Shown in pieces: positions 44,604 through 52,644 of a stretch of DNA of 64,000 nt; position 1 is the first letter of the stretch; every line of letters starts with the position of its first letter. A model generated the notes under the pieces. The model made no database searches, was not told the DNA's origin, and worked only from the letters and a program-made list of their open reading frames with translations. The position numbers and the translations under genes are program-made. Origin of the DNA: Thalassotalea euphylliae (lineage in GTDB: Bacteria; Pseudomonadota; Gammaproteobacteria; Enterobacterales; Alteromonadaceae); contig NZ_QUOT01000001.1 of NCBI RefSeq assembly GCF_003390375.1, forward strand, positions 1,054,001-1,118,000, read 5' to 3'.

Positions 44604-44640
44604 GCGCGCCATTTGGCTATCTTTTATTACCAAGGCGCGT
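44604..44640 (+). terminator. Hairpin after DoxX, possible weak terminator
   Basis: GCGCGCC...TTGG pairs with CCAA...GGCGCGT over a 13-nt loop; a weak ATTTAT follows. It may limit read-through into yqjG. Confidence 0.35.
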
Positions 44641-44677
44641 ATTTATACCAAACAGAATTAACAGCAGGAGCAAGATC

Positions 44678-45658
44678 ATGGGCTTATTAGTAAATGGTAA
44701 ATGGCAAGACAAATGGTATGACACGAAAAACAGCAAGGGCTCGTTTGAGCGTCAAGAAAGCCGCTTTCGCCACCAAATTAGTGATGCACAGGATGCACTT
44801 TATCAACCAGAAGCAGGACGTTATCACCTTTATGTCTCACTGGCTTGTCCGTGGGCACATCGCACCCTGATTTTTCGTGAGTTAAAAGGCTTACAAGATA
44901 TTATCAGTGTCAGTGTCGTCGAAGCAGAAATGTTAGAGAATGGCTGGGAATTTGGTGAGCAAGGCAGTAAAACGGCAGATCCCCTGCACGGTTTTGACTA
45001 CCTTTATCAAGTGTATTTAAAAGCCGCGCCTGATTATGAAGGCCGCGTGACCGTACCTGTGCTGTGGGATAAAAAAACGCAGACCATAGTCAACAACGAG
45101 TCGAGCGAAATTATCCGTATATTTAATACCGCCTTTAATTCGCTGACCGGAAACCAGAATAATTATTACCCAGACACGCTACAATCGCGCATCGATGAGA
45201 TAAATGACGAGATTTACGATGCAATCAATAACGGAGTTTATCGCGCTGGTTTTGCCACTACACAAGCGGCTTATGAAGAAGCGTTTTTTCAGCTATTTGA
45301 AAAACTAGACTGGCTCGAAGAGCACTTAGCCAACAACCGCTACTTAGTCGGTGAAAGGTTAACCGAAGCCGATTGGCGCTTATTTACCACACTGATCCGC
45401 TTTGACGCTGTGTATCACGGCCACTTTAAGTGTAATCGCAATAAAGTTAGCGAGTTTCACCATATCAGCAACTATGTGCGCGAGCTTTATCAAGTGGCGA
45501 ATGTCGCCAGCACAGTGGATTTTGACCATATTAAAGTGCACTACTATGCCAGCCATCGCACCATTAACCCAACATTAGTGGTCCCTGTTGGTCCAGTGCT
45601 GGATTTTGATGCTCCACATGATCGTGCGCAGTTAAATGCGCAAAGCAGTAGTGAATAG
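44678..45658 (+). CDS. yqjG: Glutathionyl-hydroquinone reductase (Xi-class GST), YqjG-like
   Basis: 326 aa. The thioredoxin-fold N-domain holds the catalytic cysteine C57 in LACPWAHRTL, followed by GYQ...NNESSEIIRIFN. The C-domain has GERLTEADWRLFTTLIRFD. Length matches YqjG (328). It reduces glutathionyl-hydroquinones. GGAGCAAG lies upstream. Confidence 0.9.
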   Translation: MGLLVNGKWQDKWYDTKNSKGSFERQESRFRHQISDAQDALYQPEAGRYHLYVSLACPWAHRTLIFRELKGLQDIISVSVVEAEMLENGWEFGEQGSKTADPLHGFDYLYQVYLKAAPDYEGRVTVPVLWDKKTQTIVNNESSEIIRIFNTAFNSLTGNQNNYYPDTLQSRIDEINDEIYDAINNGVYRAGFATTQAAYEEAFFQLFEKLDWLEEHLANNRYLVGERLTEADWRLFTTLIRFDAVYHGHFKCNRNKVSEFHHISNYVRELYQVANVASTVDFDHIKVHYYASHRTINPTLVVPVGPVLDFDAPHDRAQLNAQSSSE

Positions 45659-45693
45659 TGCAATCGTGCATAAAGCAGTTAAGAGGAGTTCCT

Positions 45694-46407
45694 ATGATTA
45701 AACATATTCCCTATCAGCAGCTTGGCAAAGCAGATCACGGCTGGTTAAAAGCTAATCATCACTTTAGTTTTGCTCATTATTACAACCCAAAACGTATGGG
45801 CTTTGGCACTTTACGTGTGATTAATGACGACTGGGTTGCAGCAGGAACGGGCTTCCCCCCTCACCCACATAAGAATATGGAAATTATTAGCTTTATTCGC
45901 TCTGGCGCCATCACCCATCAAGATAGCGTTGGCAATAAAGGCATCACGCCAGCCGGTGAAGTACAAGTGATGAGCGCTGGCACAGGTATTGTTCATTCAG
46001 AATATAATTTGAGTAAAGAGCCACTGACCCTTTATCAAATCTGGATCGAGCCAAATCAACATAATGTTAAGCCGCGCTGGGACAGCAAGCGCTTGTCGCA
46101 AAAGGCGAACAGCGATAGTTTACCTTTGCTTGTTTCTGGCTTTAAAGAAGACAAAGACAAGGCGTTATTTATTCATCAAGAAGCCAGAATATTTGGTGGC
46201 AAGCTTGCCAAAGGCACTCAGTTTGAACATGAAATTACTCATCAAGCATACATTCTCGCGTCATCCGGCAGTGTTGATATCATAGATGGCAACAATCTTA
46301 TTACCTTGGCGAAAGGTGATGGCGCAGAGGTAACACGCCAGCAGCAAATCGTCATAGAAGCGCATTCAGATGCGGAGCTAATTATTATTGACGCACCTGT
46401 GCACTAG
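45694..46407 (+). CDS. Pirin family protein (YhhW-like)
   Basis: 237 aa from ATG 45694 (AGGAG upstream); the frame opens earlier but overlaps yqjG. Bicupin with the metal motif FPPHPHKNMEIISF, ITHQDS, and HSEYN. YhhW-type pirins have quercetin 2,3-dioxygenase activity in vitro. It lies directly after yqjG and completes the LysR-DoxX-GST-pirin unit. Confidence 0.88.
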   Translation: MIKHIPYQQLGKADHGWLKANHHFSFAHYYNPKRMGFGTLRVINDDWVAAGTGFPPHPHKNMEIISFIRSGAITHQDSVGNKGITPAGEVQVMSAGTGIVHSEYNLSKEPLTLYQIWIEPNQHNVKPRWDSKRLSQKANSDSLPLLVSGFKEDKDKALFIHQEARIFGGKLAKGTQFEHEITHQAYILASSGSVDIIDGNNLITLAKGDGAEVTRQQQIVIEAHSDAELIIIDAPVH

Positions 46408-46448
46408 CGTGAGTAATAGTACCTTCACCGTAACTTTGAAATAGGCAT

Positions 46449-46479
46449 AAAAAAGGCGAACCCACTTGGAGTTCGCCTA
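46449..46479 (-). terminator. Terminator oriented for leftward transcription, no leftward gene upstream
   Basis: AGGCGAAC/GTTCGCCT stem with a 9-nt loop, followed by TTTTTT on the minus strand only. It may end pirin transcripts weakly on the plus strand, or mark a small leftward transcript from 46480-46990. Confidence 0.6.
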
Positions 46480-46993
46480 AGTACTAAAATCAATAAATGA
46501 TGAAAGCACTGCATCTTCAAACTAGCTGTTTATAAAAACAACATAACTTCAAACATAACAACCCTTCAAAGCTGTTATGTTGTAACAATAATTTATCTAT
46601 CGAAAAAACTCAACAACATTTTTGCGACATTATCACAAAACACTACCTTGTAATGATCTTTACGCATGAAAAAACAAAGCATCTAAAATCCTTATAAATA
46701 TACAACAAAAAAGAAAACAGTTAGTTAAGCACCTTGCTGGCACTGTGACATAGTCACAACAACTTAAATGTATGAGGTAAACGAGAATAATCACAGGTCA
46801 ACTAATGTAGCAGCTGCGTACTTTTTGTCTAGCTTCTGCTTTTTATTAGCCGAGTAACATCATTTTGATAAATGATGAACAGTCTTTTTATCCCTCAAAT
46901 ACACCAACGCCTAAACCATACAAAATTGTATTAATCTCTCGTCGCTAATTGCGTTACTATGTTGTTCAGCATTAAGTTATAAAAGCTTGAATA
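46480..46993. other. AT-rich gap before the broken response regulator
   Basis: 514 bp, no gene seen. It holds an ACATAACA/TGTTATGT dyad (46552-46583) and the palindrome TGTGACATAGTCACA (46744-46758). No ORF above a dozen codons with a ribosome site. Confidence 0.4.
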
Positions 46994-47673
46994 ATGAGAG
47001 TATTACTTGTCGAAGATGATATTGACACAGCCGACTTTATCGTACGAGGCTTAAGTCAGTCGGGCGAATCTACACATCACGAAACCACAGGTAAAGGCGG
47101 CATTATTTCAGCGACAACGGCAGATTTTGACGTCATCATCTTTGATAGATTGCTACCCGATATGGATGGCGTAGATGCAATTCGAGTTTTACGACAAAGT
47201 AAATTACTCACACCCATTATCGTGTTAACCGCATTAGCAGAAACAAACGAGCGAGTCTCAGGGCTTGAAACGGGTGCCGACGACTACCCCTAGTTAAACC
47301 TTTTGCCTTTAGTGAGTTACACGCCAGACTAAAAGCACTAGCACGGCGACAATCATTGCAGCCAGTTAACCAACAGTTGAGAGTAGGTGATTTAATTGTT
47401 AATCGCACGACAAGAAAAGTGACTCGTGCCGGACAATCAATCACGTTGCTGCCGCGAGAATATCAAATTCTGGAATATCTGCTGCTCAATACGAACCAGT
47501 TAATCACAAAAACGATGCTACTAGAAAATGTGGGGGGATTTAGTTTTGATCCCAAAACTAGCATAGTGCAAACCCATGTTAGTCGATTGCGCACTAAATT
47601 GGATAAACCTTTTGCGTATGATCTGATAAAAGCAGTACGTGGCAGCGGTTATTTAATTAATGATGACCATTAA
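46994..47673 (+). pseudogene. OmpR-family response regulator, frameshifted
   Basis: The first frame (46994-47293) encodes a receiver domain with VEDDIDTAD, phospho-Asp in IIFDRLLPDMDG and VLTALAE, then runs to GADDYP and stops. The second frame, two bases shifted, picks up at about 47293 (LVKPFAFSELHARL) and encodes the full winged-helix domain (LLPREYQILEYLL, SIVQTHVSRLRTKL, RGSGYLI). A homologue would read DDYLVKPF, so two extra C in ACCCCTAG (47287-47292) explain the break. No good ribosome site is visible for the second piece. Probably non-functional; a sequencing error would restore it. Confidence 0.85.
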
Positions 47674-47724
47674 CTTAGTGTCACAGAAAAGACCTTTACC
47701 AATAAATACAAGCATTGAAGGCGA

Positions 47725-48021
47725 ATGACAAAGTACAACGAACAACTAACACTTTTGCGTAGTCCCCTATTTCTTTACGCGCTTTTCTTCGGCTTACTTG
47801 CTGCACTTGTCTTAACCTTTGCGCTGGGTATTCGTGCGTTGTGGTTTGTTGAGCATGAGCAACAAATGCTCAAAGAAGAGTTACTTGAATTTAAACAAGA
47901 AATTTTGGATATTTACCACGAAGACGGCGCCATGGGTGTGCGTGAAGAGCTTGCGACCGTATTTCCAAACCTAACAAACTTTGCTGAACGGCCGACCCTG
48001 TTTAAAACTGAGTTGGCCTAG
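47725..48021 (+). pseudogene. Truncated sensor kinase (N-terminal remnant)
   Basis: 98 aa: one strong membrane helix (SPLFLYALFFGLLAALVLTFALGI) and the start of a periplasmic region (HEQQMLKEELLEFKQEILDIYHEDGAMG), then a stop. It sits where the cognate kinase of the broken regulator should be. No HAMP, HisKA or ATPase domain follows in any frame before the next gene at 48196. The kinase core seems deleted. Hence this is the relic of a two-component pair. Confidence 0.65.
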
Positions 48022-48195
48022 CAACTGTAGTTAGCTGCTAGTCATAAGATGTAAATGGGGCTTTAGCAAATATAGCCCCATTGACCTCCAAGAATTTACC
48101 ACATTGCCCAGTATTCGTTGTCCCTGCATAAAAATCTAGCTGATAATAATCTGAAGATTTTTACCCCTTCAACCTATCAGTCACATTTAAGAAAG

Positions 48196-49086
48196 CTAAG
48201 CTGGTTTTTCGTGAGGTGCTTGCCCATGATAAAAATCAAAAAAGGCATCTAGTACTTGTTTGGGCGCTTCTAACTGTGGATAGTGCCCAATATCGTTTAA
48301 CTCACACACATCGGCGTCAGCGATTAGTTCTCCAAATCTAGCTGCCATATGTACCCCTGAAATCGGGTCAGTCATGCCACAAATATATTTAAGCGGAACT
48401 TGAGCATTGGTTAGTGCGCCCACCCAACGCTCGCGATTTTGTTTGCGCTGAACAATATAGTGAATCAACTTAGGCATTATTCTTCGGCCATTATTGTGCA
48501 TCAGCAATTGCCATAAGCCATCAATCACCTCTTCACTTGGTGGCGTATTTTTACCAAAGATCTTATGGAAATTGCGTTTTAACGCTGATTTTGTGGTGAA
48601 TAGGGTTACTACCCTTCCCAGTGGCGAAAGTAATAGCTTTTGCAACAGTACAGGACGATGTGATTCTGGAAACAAACCACCATTAAGTAAGCAGCAACTA
48701 AGAATTTTAGGGTCGGCAATTGGTTCAAGTTGGCGAGCCAACAACTCTTGAGCAACCGTGTCACCATAGTCATGAGCCAGTATATGGTAATCAGTCACAT
48801 CAAGTTTTTTTAACAAGCTAGTGAACAAGCTCGCTTGCTCACGAATAAGATAATCAACACCAATTGGTTTGTCGGAAAAACCAAAACCTAACATGTCTAG
48901 GGTGATGAGGCGAAAGTGTTGCCCTAGTTTGTTCCAAATGGGCTGCCAATCCCAACTAGCACTGGGATAACCATGAATAAGCACCAATACTTGCCCATGC
49001 TTTAACCCCCCTTGGCGAACAAATATATTTTGCCCATTTAATTTAACCAGCTCGCCCGCTGCTTGCCAGGCTGATAATGTATTCAT
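48196..49086 (-). CDS. Alpha/beta hydrolase, haloalkane dehalogenase/epoxide hydrolase-like
   Basis: 296 aa. Oxyanion HGYPSASWDWQ, nucleophile elbow AHDYGDTVAQ with Asp as nucleophile (HDYGD, as in dehalogenases and epoxide hydrolases), and a catalytic His in DIGHYPQLEAP. Cytosolic; substrate unknown. Confidence 0.83.
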   Translation of the reverse strand: MNTLSAWQAAGELVKLNGQNIFVRQGGLKHGQVLVLIHGYPSASWDWQPIWNKLGQHFRLITLDMLGFGFSDKPIGVDYLIREQASLFTSLLKKLDVTDYHILAHDYGDTVAQELLARQLEPIADPKILSCCLLNGGLFPESHRPVLLQKLLLSPLGRVVTLFTTKSALKRNFHKIFGKNTPPSEEVIDGLWQLLMHNNGRRIMPKLIHYIVQRKQNRERWVGALTNAQVPLKYICGMTDPISGVHMAARFGELIADADVCELNDIGHYPQLEAPKQVLDAFFDFYHGQAPHEKPA

Positions 49087-49386
49087 ATCGCATCCTTTCG
49101 CTGTACTACTGTGATACTGAACGTATGCAACTCCTGCTTGATTATTCGCACTGCCTAGATTGAATTAAACTTTAGAGCATCAAGAGAAAAGCGAATAAAA
49201 GTATTATTGAGTGCATTGTTTTGTATTAATTGTATACAGTGTAACCAATTGTCATGATGATTTCATAATTAAGATTCACAATTTGCAAAATAGTTCTGCC
49301 AACGTATCGTAGACTAATAAAGTATATTATTTTATTGCGATTAATGGCGGTTCGTTCTTTTCATTTTGGGAATAGATTTATCATCA

Positions 49387-50370
49387 ATGCAGTCTGTTAT
49401 TACCAGCCATGGCATCAAACTTAGTTATCAGGATAGGGGCGATAAAGCCGCGCCAGTGATTATTTTGATCATGGGCTTAGGAGCACAAATGACAGTGTGG
49501 CCAGACGAATTGTACTTTGGCTTGGTTGATAAAGGTTTTCGGGTTATTCGTTTTGATAATCGTGATGTTGGCCAATCTAGTCAGCTTGATGAATTTGGCG
49601 ATCCTAGCCTAGTGAAAAGCTGGCTGAGTACTCGCTTTCCCTCTCGTTTGAAAGTGCCCTATTTACTGGAAGATATGGCGGGTGACGTATTGGCATTAAT
49701 GTCATCCTTAAAAATTAAGAAAGCGCACTTAGTGGGCGCCTCTATGGGCGGGATGATTGGACAAATCATAGCAGCGCAGCATAAAAAGCGAGTGTTAAGC
49801 TTAACATCAATTATGTCGTCTAGTTCGAGCCCGAAAATTTCTTCTACCAATATGAGCGTCTTTTTAAAACTTGCCAAAAGACCACAACCAAGTGCTCGTG
49901 AAGCAGTGATCCAATATCACATGAAAATGAACCGTTTAATTGGCAGCCCTAAATATCCTGCAAAAGAGCAGGAGCTGCGCGCACAAGCAAAGAAGAATAT
50001 TGAAAGAGGCTATAATCCCGGAGGCTTTAAGCGCCAACTCGCGGCAATTACCGCAAGTGGTGACCGCCGTAAACTTGCGCAGAAAATAAAAGTGCCAACG
50101 CTAGTTATTCATGGCAGTGCTGATCCCGTCATTCCATTAAGTGCAGGAATAGAAACCGCCAAACATATCCCCAAAACGAAACTTAAAGTTGTTTACGGCT
50201 TAGGGCATGACTTTCCAGTGCCCTTGATGCCTAAGCTCGCCAAATGGATCACAAAGCACGCCCTAAAATCCCAAGAAAAGTCACAAAAAAGAGCGCAAGA
50301 AAAATCACAGGAAAAATTACAAAAAAAGGCGCTACAAAAGGCCAAGAAAAAGCAGGCTCAAGCAAACTAG
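49387..50370 (+). CDS. Alpha/beta hydrolase with K/Q-rich tail
   Basis: 327 aa from ATG 49387; TTG at 49366 would add seven residues. Core: ILIMGLGAQMTVWP (oxyanion region), nucleophile elbow VGASMGGMIGQ with Ser, acid in HGSADPVIP, His in GLGHDFP. The last 35 residues are a low-complexity K/Q/E/A tail (QEKSQKRAQEKSQEKL...), likely a disordered extension. It is divergent from the other hydrolase gene across a 300-bp AT-rich spacer with no other gene. Confidence 0.8.
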   Translation: MQSVITSHGIKLSYQDRGDKAAPVIILIMGLGAQMTVWPDELYFGLVDKGFRVIRFDNRDVGQSSQLDEFGDPSLVKSWLSTRFPSRLKVPYLLEDMAGDVLALMSSLKIKKAHLVGASMGGMIGQIIAAQHKKRVLSLTSIMSSSSSPKISSTNMSVFLKLAKRPQPSAREAVIQYHMKMNRLIGSPKYPAKEQELRAQAKKNIERGYNPGGFKRQLAAITASGDRRKLAQKIKVPTLVIHGSADPVIPLSAGIETAKHIPKTKLKVVYGLGHDFPVPLMPKLAKWITKHALKSQEKSQKRAQEKSQEKLQKKALQKAKKKQAQAN

Positions 50371-50418
50371 CGCAGTTTGCTCATCACCTGCCATTAAATA
50401 TGCTGTTTTCAATGCAAA

Positions 50419-51102
50419 CTACATGCGCTTTGCATTCACGTTAGATAAATTAACGCTGCCAGAGCCGTCACTGAGCAAATTAAAGCTCGTGGCGTTGTTA
50501 ACATTGATACTGCCTGAACCATCTCTAACCGTCACTTGCCCTGTTACATCGGATACATGGATACTGCCGGAGCCGTCGTCAATGCGCACATCACCGTCGA
50601 TAAGTTCAATATCAATAGAGCCTGAACCATCCTCAATCGCCAAAGCGGTGTGATTGTTTGTTGTTTTAATACTGCCCGAACCGTCTTCTATCTTGCTCAC
50701 ACTCGCATTGTCGATAACCATACGACCTGAGCCGTCTTTTATTTCGGTCACTAGCTGTGCGGGTAAAGTTACAGTGACATCAATACGGGTGTCACTGCGA
50801 CAATTATTTGCAACCAGCTGGGCGTGTTGTTTATCGTCATTTGCATAATCTAGCGACAGACAATATTCCTCACCCGCGTCCACTTGGTAAATTTCCGCAG
50901 ACACATTGATCTCATCCACCTCGTCACCAATTACAGTAAGGCTGCCAGCACCTGCTTCTATTTCAAAATGTTCAAGTGCTGATGCATCCATTGTTAAGCG
51001 CTTAGTCTCAACATATTCATAATCATTGTTCCATCCGGCAACCGCATTTGTTGCCGATAAAAGCGCCACTGTCAACGCAGTAATAGAGACTATTTTTTTC
51101 AT
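50419..51102 (-). CDS. Exported DGSGS-repeat protein (DUF4097/DUF2807-like)
   Basis: 227 aa. Signal peptide (MKKIVSITALTVALLSATNAVA), a short beta-rich domain with C-containing segment (EEYCLSLDY, VANNCRSD), then six repeats of about 18-20 residues, each containing DGSG (IKDGSGRM, IEDGSGSI, IEDGSGSI, IDDGSGSI, VRDGSGSI, LSDGSGSV). This suits a solenoid of beta turns, as in DUF4097/adhesin-head proteins. Exported, function unknown. Its start lies about 185 bp from the second MITE copy. Confidence 0.78.
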   Translation of the reverse strand: MKKIVSITALTVALLSATNAVAGWNNDYEYVETKRLTMDASALEHFEIEAGAGSLTVIGDEVDEINVSAEIYQVDAGEEYCLSLDYANDDKQHAQLVANNCRSDTRIDVTVTLPAQLVTEIKDGSGRMVIDNASVSKIEDGSGSIKTTNNHTALAIEDGSGSIDIELIDGDVRIDDGSGSIHVSDVTGQVTVRDGSGSINVNNATSFNLLSDGSGSVNLSNVNAKRM

Positions 51103-51287
51103 TATCTTTTCCTTTTCTTTCTATTCAAGCCACTGTTCCGAGCTACCTATTCGAGCTACTAATTCGAGCTTTGCAGCTGACGCTCGCAGAGTTCAGTGCG
51201 TTTGTTTAATACATCTTAGATGCGGTGTATTCGAGAAAGGTTTAAATGCTCTCCATATTTTTTGTTGCTCTCTGCATTTAACTATTA

Positions 51288-51613
51288 GGGCGTGTTGACC
51301 TTTCAGGTTTGTTTTTGCAGCAGTCTGTTTGGGTTTTATACAAGGCGGCACTTGTGTAGTGTAGTTGTTCTCCATAAATAAGTGCCAACACAGTAGAAAA
51401 TTCAAACAGACGCTGCCCCTTTACTTTGTGTTGAGGGGGTTCATCTAAACGCTTCCTGCTCATTGTTGCTCGCTTTTTATATACGACTGCATGGATGCAG
51501 GAGGTAGAGCGATTCAGGAGACAAAGCCGAGAATGACTATGCGACAAAGCGAGCGCCGCGATCAGAAAGCGTTTAAATTGAACAAAATTCAATCTCGAAA
51601 GATCAACACGCCC
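51288..51613 (-). mobile_element. 326-bp MITE-like element, copy 2 (inverted)
   Basis: Same length and ends as the copy at 11248-11573, in opposite orientation, and flanked by TA on both sides (51286-51287 and 51614-51615). Differences are scattered substitutions plus a divergent AT-rich segment near the middle. No transposase. It lies between the DGSGS-repeat protein and the PEP-CTERM protein and may contribute promoter sequence to the latter. Confidence 0.8.
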
Positions 51614-51723
51614 TAATATTTACTATTTTTTAACAAATTGGACAGTTTAGCCATATTTTGTCTTTAGCTGAAAATTTATACTTAGCGGCAAAGGAAGACA
51701 CTAAGGTTGGATTAGGTAAGACA

Positions 51724-52431
51724 ATGGCTACTCTATTGAAGCGCATGCTAATTGCGTCATCATTGCTAAGTGCAAGCTTCGCAGCTAATGCATCATTAAT
51801 CACAAACGGAAGTTTTGAGCAGTTATTATTTGATGACAGTAGCAAAGCACAGGGGCAAATTTTCAATACAAATCTTGCTGATTTCACTCAGAGAAATAGG
51901 GCTTGGGATGTGTTTTATAATTTACCCGGTTGGCAAACCAGTTATGGTAATGGCATTGAGCTACAGAAGAATGTTGTAACTAATTCACAAGATGGTCAAT
52001 ATCATGTTGAGCTTGATTCGCACACCAGAGGCGCCTCAAATTCAGCAATGACGCAAATCATCGACTCCTTAGTAATTGGTCAAAATTATCAGCTTGAGTT
52101 TTATTACAAGCCAAGAACCAATCGTGACAACGATAACGCTATTCATGTTTATTGGCATGATGCGAATGTGAATTTTGATCAGAGTTTGCAAGCTAAACAT
52201 ATTGCCGATGGCAGCCGCAGCGCGATTCCAAACTGGCAGGTGCAAACTGTGCAATTTAAAGCAACGGCAACAGAAATGGCATTAAGCTTTGCCTCAGTGG
52301 GTGCTCAAAACACACTAGGCGGTTTAATTGATAATGTTTCACTTGTTGCAGTTAGCGAGCCCCCTGTTATTGCACTTATGCTAGGCGGCGCAGCATTATT
52401 TGGCTTTAGACGCAGACAAGCGAATAAGTAA
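51724..52431 (+). CDS. PEP-CTERM sorted exported protein (DUF642-like)
   Basis: 235 aa from ATG 51724; the earlier TTG lacks signal logic. Signal peptide (KRMLIASSLLSASFAANA), a carbohydrate-binding-type domain starting SLITNGSFEQ and ending GGLIDNVSLVAV (DUF642 pattern), and a sorting tail SEPPVIALMLGGAALFGF + RRRQ: an SEP variant of the PEP-CTERM signal recognised by exosortase. Extracellular or surface role. It ends near a long inverted repeat. Confidence 0.78.
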   Translation: MATLLKRMLIASSLLSASFAANASLITNGSFEQLLFDDSSKAQGQIFNTNLADFTQRNRAWDVFYNLPGWQTSYGNGIELQKNVVTNSQDGQYHVELDSHTRGASNSAMTQIIDSLVIGQNYQLEFYYKPRTNRDNDNAIHVYWHDANVNFDQSLQAKHIADGSRSAIPNWQVQTVQFKATATEMALSFASVGAQNTLGGLIDNVSLVAVSEPPVIALMLGGAALFGFRRRQANK

Positions 52432-52458
52432 TTTATTCAATTTATTTACTTGTCAGTA

Positions 52459-52537
52459 TTAACCGATTTCTCGAACTTTCTTGATCATAGGCCAGCCCCC
52501 ACATTTGGCTGATTAAGAAAGTTCACTCTCGGTTTAA
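52459..52537. repeat. 79-bp imperfect inverted repeat between convergent genes
   Basis: Outer arms TTAACCGA/TCGGTTTAA and inner arms GAACTTTCTT/AAGAAAGTTC (10 bp perfect), with a CAGCC/GGCTG centre. No T-run. Possibly a bidirectional terminator or a palindromic unit. Confidence 0.7.
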
Positions 52538-52644
52538 CGCATAAGACTTATTCTGCTATTTCCTCTTCTTTTTACTTTCCGACTTTAGACCTCTCGCTTT
52601 AAACCTTCTAAATTTTAGTTTGCTCACTTTTTAGATCTTAGTTA

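Noticed and set aside
46744..46758. Palindrome TGTGACATAGTCACA as a CRP site
   Set aside because: The spacer between TGTGA and TCACA is 5 bp, not the 6 bp of CRP sites, and the downstream gene is broken.
47217..47444. Programmed frameshift in the response regulator
   Set aside because: No heptameric slippery site or downstream structure is visible, and the neighbouring kinase is truncated, so mutation is simpler.
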